A stretch of 64,000 bases of DNA, from contig CAJNDS010000483.1 of NCBI GenBank assembly GCA_905221605.1, positions 62,001 through 126,000 on the forward strand. The letters run 5' to 3'. The notes under the pieces were generated by a model, which did not search any database, had not been told where the DNA came from, and saw only the letters and a list, made by a program, of their open reading frames with translations. The stretch's first letter is position 1. Every line of letters starts with the position of its first letter. Below, one piece after another: positions 1-13,800 of the stretch. Position numbers and translations under genes: made by a program. Origin of the DNA: Symbiodinium natans. Lineage: Eukaryota; Sar; Dinophyceae; Suessiales; Symbiodiniaceae.

Positions 1-1164
1 CTGCCGATGGCGCATGCCGACACGAAGGCAGCGGGAGTTGAAGGTGAGGAAACCCGGGAACTGCATGGCTAACTCGCTTACTACGTGGACTTTCTCAGTC
101 CTACAAGGAGGTCCTACATACTCGTTGCATCGATGGCATCGTTGGATATCGTTGGTATATCAGACATGGCAGCTGACTCGGCCGAGCATCGATCTTCCCG
201 CCCGTGGCATTGAAGCGCTGCAAGTCCTACGGAAGCAGCTGTTTAAGAAGCACCGTGGTTTGTGCGACCCAACAGGCACATGGCGTTGGAGGTGTGCTCA
301 AAGCCAGGGCTTTTCGAGACAGTTGCCGGCCACGCCCAAAGCCCTGGAAAGGGCATCGTGCAATACAAGGCGGCATCTCAAAAAACAAGAACCGAAACTC
401 AGCACCCCTGAAACTGCTCCTCTACAACCCAAATCAGCTTTATCAATGTACTCCATTGTACTCCCCAAGTTGTTTGGGAGATTCGCGAGCTTGAAAACCT
501 ACTCCTTCTTGAAATTTCTTGAAGGTTGGTTCATGGGCGGCTGAACGTAAAAGTAAGCGTTTGTAACAAAAATCCTCAACGCCAGATCAAGAAACCTTCT
601 ACTGAGGGAAACGGATGGGCGGGGCTCTTGCAAACCGAGTCGGGCCGTCGCTTTGTATCGTTTACAGCGCTTTACGAGGCACGCTGCCGCCGAGACATTC
701 AGAGCATCAGCATGGGTTGACCTCATTGCTTGTTCATCGACTTAAGCATTCGTGGCTTGTGGATGCTGTGCGGATGCTTGCAGACGCTTTTGCAGACGCA
801 GACGCTTCGCCGATGTTGGGTCACCTCCTGAACCCCGAGAACCCCAACCTTCAAAACGGGAACCCTTCTGATACACATTCGAAAACAACGTGTCCTCCAG
901 CCAAGCGGGTCACCAATACCAACGTCAACAAAACCACTTCGGACGCCAACTTTGTTATTGGGAACTGTGGGTAAGGGTTTGAAGTGTGGGGCTCAAAAGG
1001 CTCAGTATATCATTGTCAACCTACAATTAGTTGTGTTTGTACACTTGGCTTGTAAGAAGTAGTGTTGCTAAGTATGTGGCGGGTGGCCAGGCGTAGAGCC
1101 GGAGGCACTGCAAATACGGGTCACTGTAACTGTGACTACTAAGTATGATTAAAGGTAATCGGTG
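1..1164. other. No gene recognised
   Basis: Both strands hold only short open frames without recognisable family motifs, periodic repeats or convincing splice-bounded segments. The stretch could be the 3' flank or further introns of the hydrolase gene that begins to its right on the minus strand. Confidence 0.4.
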
Positions 1165-1431
1165 CTGCGCCTGTCGTACAGAGCCCTTGTGCCGTAGCGC
1201 CCAGGGGCGCCAGGCCAGCCGAGCCCAAAAGGGCCAAACCGCCTGCAAAGCTTTCGAGCGCTGACGAGACCCGACTTCTTTCTGCATTGCCTTGCGTGCA
1301 GAAGTCTTAATCCGTAGACTGGCCTAGCCGAAACGGGGCTCGCAGCGCCGCGAAGGCGCTGAGGGCACCGCCCGCCGAGAAGCCAACCAAGACCAGGCGC
1401 TGGGCCGAGATGCCGGAGATGCTCGCCTCCT
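1165..1431 (-). CDS. Alpha/beta-hydrolase fold protein, internal exons (partial)
   Basis: Two adjacent minus-strand exons are visible. The right exon starts at 1431 after a TGCAG acceptor and encodes EASISGISAQRLVLVGFSAGG, then ALSAFAALR. GFSAGG is a classic GxSxG nucleophile elbow: a beta-strand (LVLV), the catalytic Ser in a tight turn, then a small-residue helix. The left exon starts at 1242 after a GCTTTGCAG acceptor and reads GGLALLGSAGLAPLGA, which fits the next core strand. The spacing resembles acyl-protein thioesterase/carboxylesterase-type hydrolases, where the strand after the elbow is LGG-hydrophobic, but the exact subfamily is inferred. The catalytic Asp and His and the N-terminus were not found, so the gene is incomplete as read. 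The donor after the right exon is not canonical GT; a GA or GC donor near 1340-1350 would keep the frame. Confidence 0.55.
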
Positions 1432-1837
1432 CTGCATCGTCAGGTCACGTGATTGACATTCTCAGGCGGAGCCATCCCAATCTTTAATCGTGGTAGGAGG
1501 GTTGATGCGGAGAGAACGGGACGCTGGAGGAAGGCAGCCGTCCCAGGAAAGGCCACTGCCAATCCGTGTGTGTCCTGCCGTATACGGGCTTTCAGGACTA
1601 AATGCATCTACGTCTCCGTTTCGAGGATGTTGATGAGCTCTTTGGAGCTGGCCTCGCCCGTGAAATCTCAGATGAATCTCAGAGACTCTGCTCAGAACGA
1701 GACGCTGCACGTACATGAACTGGGCTACAGAACAAAACACGCTCAGCATTTTCAGAGCTTAGATCTCATGTCAACACTGCTTATGTTGATGACGGACACA
1801 TTTTTGGATCTGCCTTGACTTCTTGCCTAGGTGACAT

Positions 1838-1864
1838 TGTTGGTTGGTTGGTTGGTTGGTTGGT
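1838..1864. repeat. (TTGG)n microsatellite
   Basis: About six perfect TTGG units; simple repeat with no coding meaning. Confidence 0.9.
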
Positions 1865-2040
1865 CGGTGGACCGGCTCACAGCAGTAGCCGCAGCCATAC
1901 AACCGCGTCCTGTTCATTTCTCAGAAGGGCTCTGCAGACGTCATCGCCCCCCCTCCAGGAACAGTTCAAGCGGAGGCTTACTAGCGAACTTGCAGCCAAG
2001 GTGCGGACTGGGGACAGGAGGGGACGAGTCGGAATGCATG

Positions 2041-2171
2041 AGGAAAGAGAGGGGAAAAGGGGCAAAAGGGTGGGGGGGAGGGGAGGAAGAGGGAAGGCGG
2101 GGGAAGGAGGGAGGGTGGGAAGGGGAAGGGAGGGGGAGGGGAGAGAGGGGGAAAGGGAGGAGAGGAAGGAG
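2041..2171. repeat. Purine-rich G/A tract
   Basis: About 130 bases almost entirely A and G on the plus strand (GGGAGG/GGAAGG variants), a homopurine-homopyrimidine tract. The open frames across it (Gly/Glu/Arg-rich) are composition artefacts. Confidence 0.85.
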
Positions 2172-3921
2172 TGGTTCAGGTTTGGGCTTGCAACCTTGTG
2201 GGTTTGCGGTTTTGGGCTTTGGGTTTCTGACTCACTGCTCTGCCAGGGTAGCAGGAAACATCATCAGGTCACCCGGCTTAGACAACACACTGCAAGCAAC
2301 CGAGGTTTTCCGCGATGGGAGTCCCACCAACGAATACTCTGCATAACGAGAATGGTCACCGATGTTCTCGAAGGGTAGCAGAACGCATGGGCCGAAAACA
2401 CGCACAACCAGGACGATTTCTTCCCCCAGTCAGACAGAACTCTGCAAATACCCATATAATCGCGCCAAATTTGAGAATTACTCGGTGTCGGAGCACCGTC
2501 GGCGCCAACAACAATCTGTCTCGGTATGCAATGACGAAGCAGCTGAGTTCCAATTCTGCTTCACAGTGTTCGATATCTGGCCTCCAGTTGCTCTGGCAGC
2601 TGGCCTCGCGCCACTTGGTTTTCAAGCACTACACTGAATGCACTGTGGTCGGTTGGTGGCTTGGTGGCCGCTGTATGTTGGGGTTTCCAGCTTTCCGGAT
2701 TTGGGCAACACGCGACATCCAGCTGCCTTGCGGTGGGGACTTGGTGGTGTCGAACCAGGCGGGGCCAAAGCCGAAAATCGAAGGCCTGCAGCTGAAATTC
2801 AAGCAACAAGATGCCCGACGAAAGCAGAATTCCCGGAATCCAGCAATACGCCGAGAAGCATGGACGGCGCGGTGGGAGCCACGAAGCGTGCGAAGGGGAG
2901 GCCTCAGCAGATCTGCTTGAAACCTCCTTGTCCCGAGTGCAGCGTCGAAACATGTCGAAACCATTAGCAGACAGAGCCCATTGTCTCTCAGGCCCAAGCC
3001 CTTGGAGAGGCCTCGAGCCAGTCGCTCGAGCATCGGGCCTGACTGGAGGAGGCCATGAAGTAGCACCACCTTGCAGTGCGCTCAATCTGGCAGCAGTCTG
3101 CATCAGCTGGCAGGCTTACAAGCCCTACATGCGTGCTCTTTCTCTCCCTGCGCCCAGGGGCAGTGGCAGTGGGCTTCTCCCAGAGAGGGTTCAGAACCAG
3201 AACTGGGCGCAGTGGCTCTGACACCAGGATCGTGACCTCAAACAAGAAAACGTGTTTGCCGATGCTGCGGCAAAACGGACCGGCTTGTCTCAGCGAAGCT
3301 GCCGATTTCAAATTGTCCGTGGCATCCCAGAATATTTGCGTTGGGTGTGCCGTTGTTCGATGTTGGGTTATATAGGACAAAACGCAACTTCAAGCCGAAA
3401 GATTTGCTGCGCGATGCGGGGCTTTTCGATCTGCTTGGAATTCATTTCACGCCGGCCTATTGCAGGCATGAGCGCAAATCGATTTCAAGACACTCACTGT
3501 CGTTCTCTGGGCTCCTCGGGTAAAATCAATGTTACAGCATGTTAAAGCCGTTTCCTAGTGTAAGGATATACTGCTAATCTCTCTCCCCTCCACCGCCCTA
3601 TCTTTCTGTGGACATCTGGTCTAGAATCGATTTGTCGGAGCAACGTGGAAATGCTGCATCTATTCTTCGAGGTTTGGATGTGCAAGCAATCTGGGCGACG
3701 ACACCGAAAAGACTCTAGGCAACAGTTCCTCAACCGCATTCCTGTGCCACCCTCTCAAGGGCCCTCACCCCAACTCCAACTTTGAACACTCTACAACCCT
3801 CCCGCAACACCCTCAACACAGCCCCACATGCCAACTTGAGAAGTTCCCTTTTTTTGTGGGATCGGGGGGGGGACTCAATCATGGTCAGCATTATCTAAAG
3901 TTCAAAGGGAGGGAACCGAAT
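2172..3921. other. Unassigned; overlapping open frames, no family recognised
   Basis: Between about 2560 and 3220 all frames of both strands are unusually open (a 180-codon frame on minus, 136 on plus), which can be a sign of GC-rich coding DNA. No frame shows a motif I recognise and the strand cannot be chosen. The remainder to 3921 shows nothing beyond short frames. Confidence 0.3.
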
Positions 3922-5445
3922 TCATTGAATCCCTTGGGCGGCCTCGTGGTCTGCCGTGGCCTCACGCTCCCGGCGCTTGGGCGGGGCGACGCCGCGGGAG
4001 CTGCGGAACTGGAGCCCACCGAGGCCCAGACGGTTGCGCACCTGCAACGACGTGTTTTCGGGACTGTTCGGGTTTTCTGCGACAAGGTTCATGGATTCAT
4101 GGAATGTTCTAAACTTGAGCAGACTTCATGCACCTTACATGGGGTCACTGCCCCCCACCAGTTGTCTCCCTACCATACCTTACCTGTAGCACGTTGTAAG
4201 AGGGCGTTGGAATCAAGGGTTCCACGATGGCGCTGTAGGAGATCGCAAAAACTCCAGCTTCTCAGTATGAGTATCGCTTGCTCCTGGAGAGCTTGCCGGA
4301 CCTGGGCAGCTGCACCAGGATCCAAGGGCAAAGGGAGCGACTCCAAGATCTTCTCGCGCTGATCCAAAGAGAGGCCTCGAACGGTTCAGTGATGAGGATG
4401 AATGAGGATGACATGACCACCACGAACACCCTCACTCGAAGTAAACAAGCAGCGTGGGGGAGTTTGAGCCGGCATGCGCTCGGACACCAATTTGACTTCT
4501 TTTGCTTGCCAGTCGTGTGCTCGGCCTTTGCGCGTGAACAGCTCGAACAACTTCTGCACAGGAGGGCTCAGCCTCAGTTTTCGGCTTACAAGCCTCAAGA
4601 GCGTGCGAAGTAAGGTTTCCATCGTCAGCTGCATCGAAAGGACACCACCCACATCCCCAAAGAGCCCTGCTTGCACTCCAAAAACTCAATCTGAACCCTA
4701 CTTCATGTTGCAAACTGCAGGAAATCGCTTTGCGAACCCAAGCCACTCTAAATTCCGATGGAAGGATACATGCTGGACACATGAAATTGACTTCATACTG
4801 AAACTCTGACATACTACTGCACGTCTGTTCGGGCTCCGGAACCTTATGCAGCAAATGCTTCCCGTTACTCATGGAACCACTCGCTCGTCAGCCTCGTCTG
4901 CACCCTCAGCCCGCGGCTGACCGTCTGCCTCCCGGCACACGCTGGGTGGCGCTCGGCGAGAAGGCGCGGCACCGTGGCCCAGCAACAGCGAGACGACCTC
5001 TGAACTCCGAACAGTTCTGTGGCTCGAACTTCGGCTGACGGGAGCTTGATGACCCTATAAGGACTGTGTGGGGAGACAAGTTGCCCTTGCTAATGCACTG
5101 CTTTTACTCAGTTGTTGGTAGTAGAGGAAGGCAGATCTCCAGGGCTCCGACGTCGAGATCGCCCTGGGCGGCTGCCTGCAGGCTTAATCATATTGATTCT
5201 TGTTTTTTTTCTCCGAATGCTTCCTGAGAGCCAGCAAGCGTCTGGAATTCTTTTCTGATCTTGGTAACTAGTACAGCTTTCATCTTACACAAGCTGCCGG
5301 CCAGCAGAAGCAGGTTGCCCTGTTGCCATTTTGAAGTGTCTCAATCTGCGAGCGCGGCCTGAAGCAGCGGCGTCTCACCCGCCGCGTCAGCATGATTCGG
5401 GTCCGCCCTGTCGCGGAGCAGAGCCTGCACCTTCGGCTTGCCAAG
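3922..5445 (-). CDS. Ankyrin-repeat protein 1 (multi-exon, partial)
   Basis: Minus-strand exons carry ankyrin consensus pieces. At about 5350-5440: KVQALLRDRADPNHADAAG then ETPLLQ, the L-L-x-x-x-A-D-P-N helix end and the TPL start of the next unit. An exon beginning at 5175 after TGCAG reads AAAQGDLDVGALE and continues TPLLQ in phase if the previous exon uses a GC donor (CAG|GC). At about 4905-5012: SSEVVSLLLGHGAAPS. About 4190-4360: REKILESLPLPLDPGAAAQ and QVRQALQEQAIL, a helical segment. The likely C-terminal exon, about 3922-4060, ends GVAPPKRREREATADHEAA followed by QGIQ and a TGA at 3922-3924. Ankyrin repeats bind other proteins; no enzyme domain is visible. The frame in 4390-4680 is undecided because two minus frames are open there. 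The N-terminus lies right of 5445 and was not found. Confidence 0.6.
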
Positions 5446-8159
5446 GGTTCGTGGCTCAGGTTCTCATTTTATCGCGGGTGTCTAAGGCTACTGTTGTGGA
5501 GACGCACTCCCCATGTGTACTTGGGGAAAATTCAGTGGTCGGGTGGCCCTGCCATCGGCTGCCTCAAAGTTGCACTTCCAAGCTGGCCAAAGAACACGGA
5601 CGAGCTTGAGATCTGTTGGGTTGGCATTTGTCTCAAATGCGCAATCGAAGCACTTCGAGTGCACTGTGACAAATACATCCAAACCAGACAGTTTGACAAG
5701 AACAACCTGACCATGCGACTTGCTAGAGAGCCCACTGAAAGAAGCTCGACCGACTATTGGTCATCTTTGGCCATCACGAGCAGCCTAACAGCAGATGTGA
5801 AGCCCGTACAGCAGGCCCTCGGATGCCTTTCAACTTCTTAAACCCGAAAACTCAGTGTGCACCTGAAAGAGGTCACGCCGGCGGCAGGCGCGTGCTAACA
5901 GAGATTCCTCCACATTCGTGGAGTCTAAATGCCATGGCGAGACCATGGCCCCCCGAACTATGATAGGCTGTGTAGTGCTGCTGTTGAAAAAAATCAAATT
6001 GGCAACCTTGACTCAAATGGGGTCCGGTGCGGCTCAATGACTTCTTCGACTCTACTCTTTTATTCGACTCGGAAGATCTTGCCTCTCCGCACCCGGACAA
6101 GCTTTCTTTTGCGAACCCCAGCCCATAAACCCCGATTCTCCGTGCTGTCACGAGCCGAAAGGCATCCAGGGCCGTGCTTCAATTCTGGCATTACGGATCA
6201 GTACAGATGGCATGTGCAGCTGACGAGTAGGCGAAGAAACTGACGAAGAGAGAGAGAGAAAGAGAGAGAGACATCCCAGATGTTCTTGGTTTCCCCGGGC
6301 CCAAAAGGCCTCGCCATTCCGCAGTGAATACATGGGTGCAGTCTTGCAAGCCACTCTGCCACGGAACTCGGAAGTTGACTCGTGCAGAATCGCAGCTCGG
6401 CGGTCTAAGCCATACATGCCTTTTGCAAGCATCCAGTGCGGTTCGACAAAGAAAGATAGGCTGCCTAATTGTGTGTGTCTCCAGTGAAGCTACCTGAGCC
6501 AGAATGGGTCGACAGGCCGGATGAAGTCGTTCAAGTAGACCAGGGACGTCAAGCTCCGTCGGGGACTGCGAACCCTACCCGTATGAAGAGTGTTGCACTA
6601 TGTGGCATTGAATAGTGTTGAATGCTGCTTTTAGTTGGGGGGGAGTGGTATTCTGAGACGAACATCTCTCAAACCGTCAGCTCCCTAGGTCCCTCTTCTG
6701 GTCCCGGTTACGACCCCACCTCGAATTTGTTGGGAGGGTGTCTGTAACGGCATGAATCATGTAGCGACTGTATTCGTATGAGTGCAAAGAACAAGTGAAC
6801 GAGTCTGTGATCAAAGAATAGAATGAAGATATGAATGAACAAGGAGTCACATGGATGCCCCGATCATTATCTTGTCCCCTCAAACACGTAATTCTTGGAG
6901 CGAGTTGTTCATTGTTATTTCCTTGCGGCTTTCTGACGAATTCTTGCATGCCGCGGAGAAAATAGTAATGATACACTTAAATTATAGAATGACATGCATG
7001 AATTTATATAGCAATTTTCTAAGCCTTGATGGATTACGAATAGAGGGCGTTTCTAAAGATACGACTGGAAGGACCAAAAATGAATTACAATGCAATCATG
7101 CGTTCGAACCGGAGCGCAACGCATGCAGAGAACTGGCTTTTGCCCGCAGTACTCGAAAAAAAACAACCTTCAAATTTAAACATCCTAAGCGCTTGGGACT
7201 CCTTCCCCTTCCCCACCTCCCCATATTCCCGCGCCACATCCCAACCCAACCTACGCAAGCCCAAGTCCTGAAAACCCGGAAGCCTTGAACTGTTGCCATG
7301 GAGCATCTCCCTCCCATAAATCCCAGGACCTACTTAGACTCTCAACAACGAAGTGAGGACATTTGTAGGATCCTCCTTCTTGCCTTCGCCCCTCCAACTA
7401 GACCCCGATAGCCATGTTCATGGACTAGTGACTCATTCGCTTTTTCCGAAGCTATGTACAATCTCCCATGCCCCCCCTTCTGGCGCATGGCCAAATTTCA
7501 AAGCGTGGTGGTGGGGGCAACTCGATCTGATACACAACTGCATCGAAACTTGCTCGCCTGTCCTGCTGACGCCTTCTCACAGCACGTGGGCGAAGCCACA
7601 TCGCGGGCTCTGTGTTTCTGTGTGTATTGTACATCTGAAGAGATATCTCACCACTGCCTCCGGCTGGGGTCTCGGAGCCAGCGTCTTCAGAGACCATGCC
7701 TGCTCAGACACAGCAACATGGTGATTGCGACTAAATTGAAGCACACACATATATCATCTGCATGAAAGCTCATGACAGTAGTACCTTACCACCCCTCCAA
7801 CACCTGCCAGTCCATTGTTGAGGGCTGGATCCAGCACAGGCCCGTCTAACCAACCCAGCAGGGGACCCTAGCAACCCATACTCAGGCATCTCCGAAAGAG
7901 CACAAACACTCCCAAAGGCCGTGCCTAGGACGTCACTTTGCCCAGGCCCTCGAAAACAGCTGGTGGCTGCACCCTCGGCGTTTTGACTCCGTTTCCCTCA
8001 CACGGATTGTTGCCCTCGATACACCCTCGGAACAGGGAATGCCTTTCAGGGACGGACTCTGTAGATCTCGCCTGTAAGCGGCACCAGGGCTGCGGCAGGC
8101 TGAACCAGCCATAGAAAGCTGCCAGACATGCGAAGAGGAGCAAGTTGATCCAATTGAGC

Positions 8160-8160
<1 letters not shown>
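5446..8160. other. No gene recognised
   Basis: Only short frames without recognisable motifs. The 6600-7100 stretch is more AT-rich than its surroundings. It holds one GA microsatellite (6246-6271), listed separately. Confidence 0.4.
6246..6271. repeat. (GA)n microsatellite
   Basis: Imperfect GA/GAA dinucleotide run, interrupted once by an extra A. Confidence 0.85.

Positions 8161-8161
<1 letters not shown>

Positions 8162-8200
<39 letters not shown>
8162..8200. repeat. (CT)n microsatellite
   Basis: Perfect CT run of about 19 units; the Arg-Glu or Ser-Leu frames across it are artefacts. Confidence 0.95.
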
Positions 8201-8202
<2 letters not shown>

Positions 8203-8261
8203 GCTGACAATAAGTATGGGTTTGTTCGACATAATTAGGGGGCGGGCGACAGGTGTTGGGA

Positions 8262-8400
8262 TCAGGGTGTATGTTTCGTGGGTATGTTTCGGGGTATGTT
8301 TGGGGGGGGGGGGGTATGTTTCCAGGTATGTTTCGTGGCATCATGAGCTACTTTAGATGCAGTTTCGGGGGTGTGTTTCGGGGGTATGTTTCGCGGGTGT
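8262..8400. repeat. Degenerate GGTATGTTTC tandem repeat with poly-G
   Basis: The motif (G)GGTATGTTTC(G/C) recurs at least eight times at roughly 10-24 base spacing, broken by a G-run around 8307-8319 and by a unique insert at 8338-8370. It is a decayed minisatellite. Confidence 0.8.
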
Positions 8401-10865
8401 GCAACCCGCATGCCCCGACCAAACCTGAGCCCCCACAAAACGAACAAATCTATAACAAAGTTATAACATCTGGCAATGCGCTGCGTAGCGGAATGCTTTG
8501 AGCTGGCATGCCCGGGCACCGCACTCTTGCTGGAACGTCCTTGGGCCCCTGCGTGCCAAGTGGAGTCCGTGAGTTGCGCTCGCAGCAAAGCCAGCGTGGT
8601 CAGGCCAAATACAACCTGGCACAACCACATCGGTGGGTCTATAGGAGACCCCAATCTTGCAGCGCTCACGAGCATACCCCAATGTCCCAGTCCCTACACG
8701 AACTTATAAACCATCGCAAGCAAGTTCGACCGGTTGGAACAACAGCCTTGTGCGATGTCTTCGGTCCATTTTGATACAGCAAGCGACATGCCACTCGCCC
8801 CATCCCAACTCCCATCTTGGCCCCTAAAATTCCTCCCAAATCCCCGCCAAATCAAACCGCAGGCGGTGTGGCGGCATAAGCCCTGACTGCGGCGAGGCGC
8901 ACGCGGCCTCTGAGGTCCAAAGGCCGGCACTTGTTTTGGGATCTCGTGGGTCTGCTCTTGATGGTACTTTCCTTGAAAAAACTCGGCCACAATACCGCAT
9001 ATAAGCATGCCCACCACTGCACTCAACACCCATCTTTTGCGCCATCTTTTGCCGGGTGCTCGGTCCATGCCATGGCGTTTTGGGTTCTCTCGTTCTTGCT
9101 TTCAACTGATCCCTTTCTTGCTTGGCCTTGGCCTTGTTGCAGCCGATTCACAACTTTACACTGCACTGGGTACCCTGCCGTCATCGGTCTGCTTTGCAGC
9201 GTATGTCAAGAAGGACTGGCCCAGGATCAGGGCCTCAGAGCGATTTTCACGTGCTTTCCACCGAGATCCTGAGTTTCAAGAACGCCTGGCCTCCCAGGGA
9301 AATAATGGGGCGCAGGCACCATAGAGTCGGATGACGACGTGGGTGATCTTCACCTGGTGCACTTCCGAAACCAGTCAGCCAACAGCTCTAAGGTGCAGAG
9401 GCCCTACACAGAACCAAAAAGGGTTGCCGGAACACCGATATCAAAACATCTCAAATCACAGCTCTGAAGGAGCCAACTCATGATGCCGGATGCATGCAAC
9501 TTATTCCAGCAAGACATTCCTTGAAAGATAGTGTGCGCCTCAAAACACACGCATCAGCACGCCTCCGCCAACCAAAAAAACTAAACTCTCCTGACTCTTG
9601 AACCTAAGGTGCTGGGAAACATCCGCCTACCTCAACCGGAAGAAATAGGACCCGGCCTGGCCATCATCTGGGTTCCAGCGGAACGTGCCATGCCACCTTG
9701 AGGTTTGCAGAGTCCGGCTGTCTCTTGGAGAGCAATGCGGAGCCACATTTGGAATGTGGCTTAGTCTCAGATGATCTCAAAGGCATGATTGAAAGTGTGA
9801 TGAAGTCGTGTGGCGTCGTCTTCGGGGTTGGGGAAGGTGCCCTCTTGATGAGCCCCTGGCTCCTCTCCCAGGAAGAAGCCGAACAGGTGGGGCAGCAAGA
9901 ACCTTCCATCGCAGCCACATATGACCAAATTGGCGGGATCTGTGACACTGTGACAGGCCCTTAGACCTCGTGCCTCATAGCTCACATGTGTATCTTCATT
10001 GCTTCCTTTGGCTTGGAAGCCCTGTTTCCTTCTCCAGCCAGACTGCAGCTTGCAACTTCAGCTCTCCGAGGTGCAGGCGCCGAACCACCAAATCCAACAG
10101 CAACGGCACAATGAATTGTCAGCAGCAAGTTGAGACCTTGATAGAGGCCGAACATGGTGTAAAATTTCAAACAGAAGCAAACAACGCTTTCACACACTGA
10201 GATCTGAATAGCCCTATGCTGAAGCCTAGCATAGTCTAGCCAACAAGCAGACCCGGCCATGACTGCCTAAAGGCTGCCGTCACCGAACTGCACACCTTGT
10301 GTGCACAACTTGCAAAAAGCTCAGCGTGTTCGGAAATCTGATGGCAACGGCCTGGAACTGATTGTGAGCTGCCATGATTCGGGCACTTGGGTCCATTCAT
10401 GGTCCCTGGTCCTTCAACCTGGGCGTGAATGTGGTCCCTCGGCTATGCCTGAAGACAATGCACTGCAGAGCGAATCTTAACTTGGGCAGAGTCATCCTCT
10501 TGCCATGCCAAGTTCGAAAAATGGGTCTGAAAACCGGATACCTTTGAGCCAGGCTGACTGGAACTTGCTGGTCAATGTCAAGCTATGTCAAAGTGTCAAA
10601 GTGGCAACTATAAAGGACCCTAATGCCTACCTGCAAGCTGTGGCACTAACGAACATCCAGTCAAGCCAGGGCAAAGGTCCTGACGTGAGACAGCTAAATT
10701 AGCAACGGTCAGTCGCTGAAAACCTCATTTATGTCGATTGCTCTGCCTTTGCCTGGACAGGGGAGCTGGCAGCAGCATAACTCCTCAAAAACTCTTCAAC
10801 CCCTGCACAAGCGCGTACAGAAGTCTGCAGACACAGGTTGCGAGCGACCCACAGACCATGGCCTA
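8401..10865. other. No gene firmly recognised
   Basis: Between 9698 and 9985 a plus-strand frame and a minus-strand frame are open together and neither matches a family I know. The rest shows only short frames. It may hold the 3' part of ankyrin gene 2. Confidence 0.35.
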
Positions 10866-13800
10866 TTGTGCCACTGGCGCCCGCCGCGCGCAGCTTGCGC
10901 ACGACGTCCGGGTGACCATTCCTGGACGATTAGGAGACGGAAAGCGATGGATCAGAGATCGGCAGCCGCATGGCCTTTGTGGATACCTCCTCCCGCCCCG
11001 CATCACTACCTAACTGTATCTTCCAAGCCCCCGTAGCCTTCTTCCTGCCTTCTGCTACCCGCGTTCAGTTCACACAAGCATCCCCTGACATGTTGGTAGG
11101 AGGCTCTGCTTGGCGATCTTGATCGCAGTCACGCCGTTTTTGTCCACCTAGGCTGCGAGCCATCTCAGATTCCTGGTTTTTGAACAGTCTTGTGCCATCT
11201 TGATCATGAATGCGCCCTGTACGAAGCAGACTGGATGGGCCATTAGCATGAGCCTCTCCACCGCAGTGCCAAGAAACGTTGTTGGGATCTGCTCTGGCCT
11301 GCCAGGAACGCAGCTGGCCACTGGGTATCAGAGCTTGCTTTGTAGGAGTGCGCTACTTATGTTGCGGTTCCTGGATCTTCTTGTGAACGCAGACGCATGA
11401 AGGTTACGGCACGGTTCTTGCGAACGCAGGTAAGTTTGCCCGCGAGTACCACATTGCGGCCAAAGACTTCTTTGTTTTCGGATTCTCCTGGCCTGCAGTA
11501 GCACGTCCACAATTGGGCTGTGCCCCGACATGGCCCCAAACATCAGGGCCGTGCATCCATCCTGGCCAAGGATTCTTGGGCCGCAGACTCAGGACTTAGG
11601 CAGCGCCATGACGCTGAAGACTGTCAATATCACTGAATCCCCTACGCTGCCATTACACTCCCTGTCATGCCCTGCAGTTGCAGAGCCTCGCGCGCAAGCT
11701 CCAAAGTGGCGTTCACCTGGAGGAGCTCTTGGATGACACCACCCTGGGCCACACCGCTCGGAGAGCTTTCAACTGAACTTCTGCAGGACTTCTTTCATGG
11801 ATTGTCGGTTCCCGTATGTTCCCGTGGGGTTGATCACAAGGATGGGCCCTTACAGGCAGACTCCATCAACCGAATGCTTCGCTGGGCGCCTTTCCACCCT
11901 GTGCAGCGACCATCAGCGGAGAGGCACCATCCTGTTTTCTAGGCACAAGCCCTCGGTTCACACAATGCTTTCGCCAGACCCCCAGACCCCTGCCAACCCA
12001 AGGCAGATTCACGCCTAATATGACATTCATCCTTTTGTATGGCTACGCACACCCTGGAATTAACTGCGCGCGACATTCCCGAGCTTCAGTTTCGCCAGTT
12101 TCTTTGACAGGTCCCCCCCTATTATGTTTTTGACAGCAGGGCTTCAGTCTGATACTTTCCTTTAGCGTGAAACGAGGCTTCAAAGTATCCTCAACACCCC
12201 TCCAGAGCCCAGGAGCTTGAGGCAACAAAGCTGGGCAGGGCTTTCTAGGTGCCTATAGAGAGTGAGAAAGCGAGTGCCTCGGGGCGCGAAGTCTTAGCCC
12301 CAAAAGTATATGGAAAGTCATGAGTTCAACAGGCACCAACCATCCGACACCGATGGGTCCTCACGCTGCACATCCACGTCCGCCTCGAGCGCAAGCAGCA
12401 GCGCGGCAGCTTCCGACTGGCCGCACCTCTGCCAGCCTCCCTCTAACCCGATCGGTCATGAGGGTGCTAATCGATTTGAAGCTTCTCAAAACACGTGAGA
12501 TTTGCCTCACAATCCGCCCTTATGTCCCTACATGTTGGTCTCTTCAGTGCTGCGCTTCCGGGCCTGGCTGCTTCGAAGAGAGCTGTGCCGCCTGCATGAG
12601 GAGCGGATTTTGAGTCAACAGAAGGCTTGGGAATTCTATGTGACATTCTGAGACTGCCACTATGTACCGTAATAGTAAACACCACATGGCAACCTTGAAC
12701 TATCTTGAACTTCAAAAGCCCCGTTGAGAGGAAACCTACAGACCCCGCCCTTCTTCTCCCGCAGCTCGATGTCGGCCCCAGCTTCAATGAGCTCAGCCAT
12801 GACATCGCCTTTGTCCCGTGCTGGGTCTCTGTGTTTCTGTTAAACTCTGTGCCGTTGATGCTGGTTGCGCATGTTGCCATGGCAGCTCTCCCGGAATAGG
12901 AGAAGCACAAACCATCAGGACTACTGTACCCACCTGCGAAACATGCATATGCCCCCCCCTATGCGATCAAGATTCTGTGACCTGCGCGTGCCGCCAGCAT
13001 GAGGGGCGTAAGCAGTGCATCCGTGGTGCAGTCCACACCGGCATCAGCCTGCAATCTCAGAATAGCATGAGCCAGCGGTTACATGGCTGAGTGGACATGG
13101 CACGACTTCCCAAACGATCTGGAGCATTCTTAAGCAATGCACGGGGCAAGAAACTGCTCCACAGCACCAAACTCAACTGCAATCTGTGCGGAACCCCCAA
13201 AAACATAGCTCTTCGATCCCAATGCGGCGCTCATAGTTCTGCTAGTGTTCTTAAATGTTATTATGACTCAGAGCCTCTAGAAGTTCCAGGACAATGTCCA
13301 CCAGCCCGAACATGGCCGCGCGGTGCAGGGGCGTGACCTGGACTCAAGAGCGCGATGAGAATCTTTTTTTCTCAGAAAGGTACCTCTGGTGAAATGCAGG
13401 TTGGCTCTCATTGATTACTACCATGTTGAAGTCAGATCAGGCCAAGATGTGGGCATTTTTCAACATCATATTGCTGAGTTTCGGCCAGGCCTTGTCTGCC
13501 GTGTACAAAGCATCGATTCGTATCCCCGCACTAAATAGAACTACACAACACTTCGCAGCCATGCATCCTCCCCCGTCTCAATCATATCCTCAGCTTCAGG
13601 CCCCACTAGCATCCGCGGAATCCACACGTGCGCCGGCGGCGAGCAGCTCGGACACTGCCTCTGTCTTGTTGCCTGCCCGGCACCATCTGTCGCACCGGCA
13701 CTGCCAGACCCGAACGAAGATGACGATGAGGATGAAGACAGGCACGATTATAATCATGGTGATGATGGTAAGCGATGATAAATGGCGGCGGGGGTGACAG

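Noticed and set aside
1815-2378. 187-codon Gly/Arg/Glu-rich frame
   Set aside because: It spans the TTGG repeat and the purine tract; there is no start context, motif or splice support.
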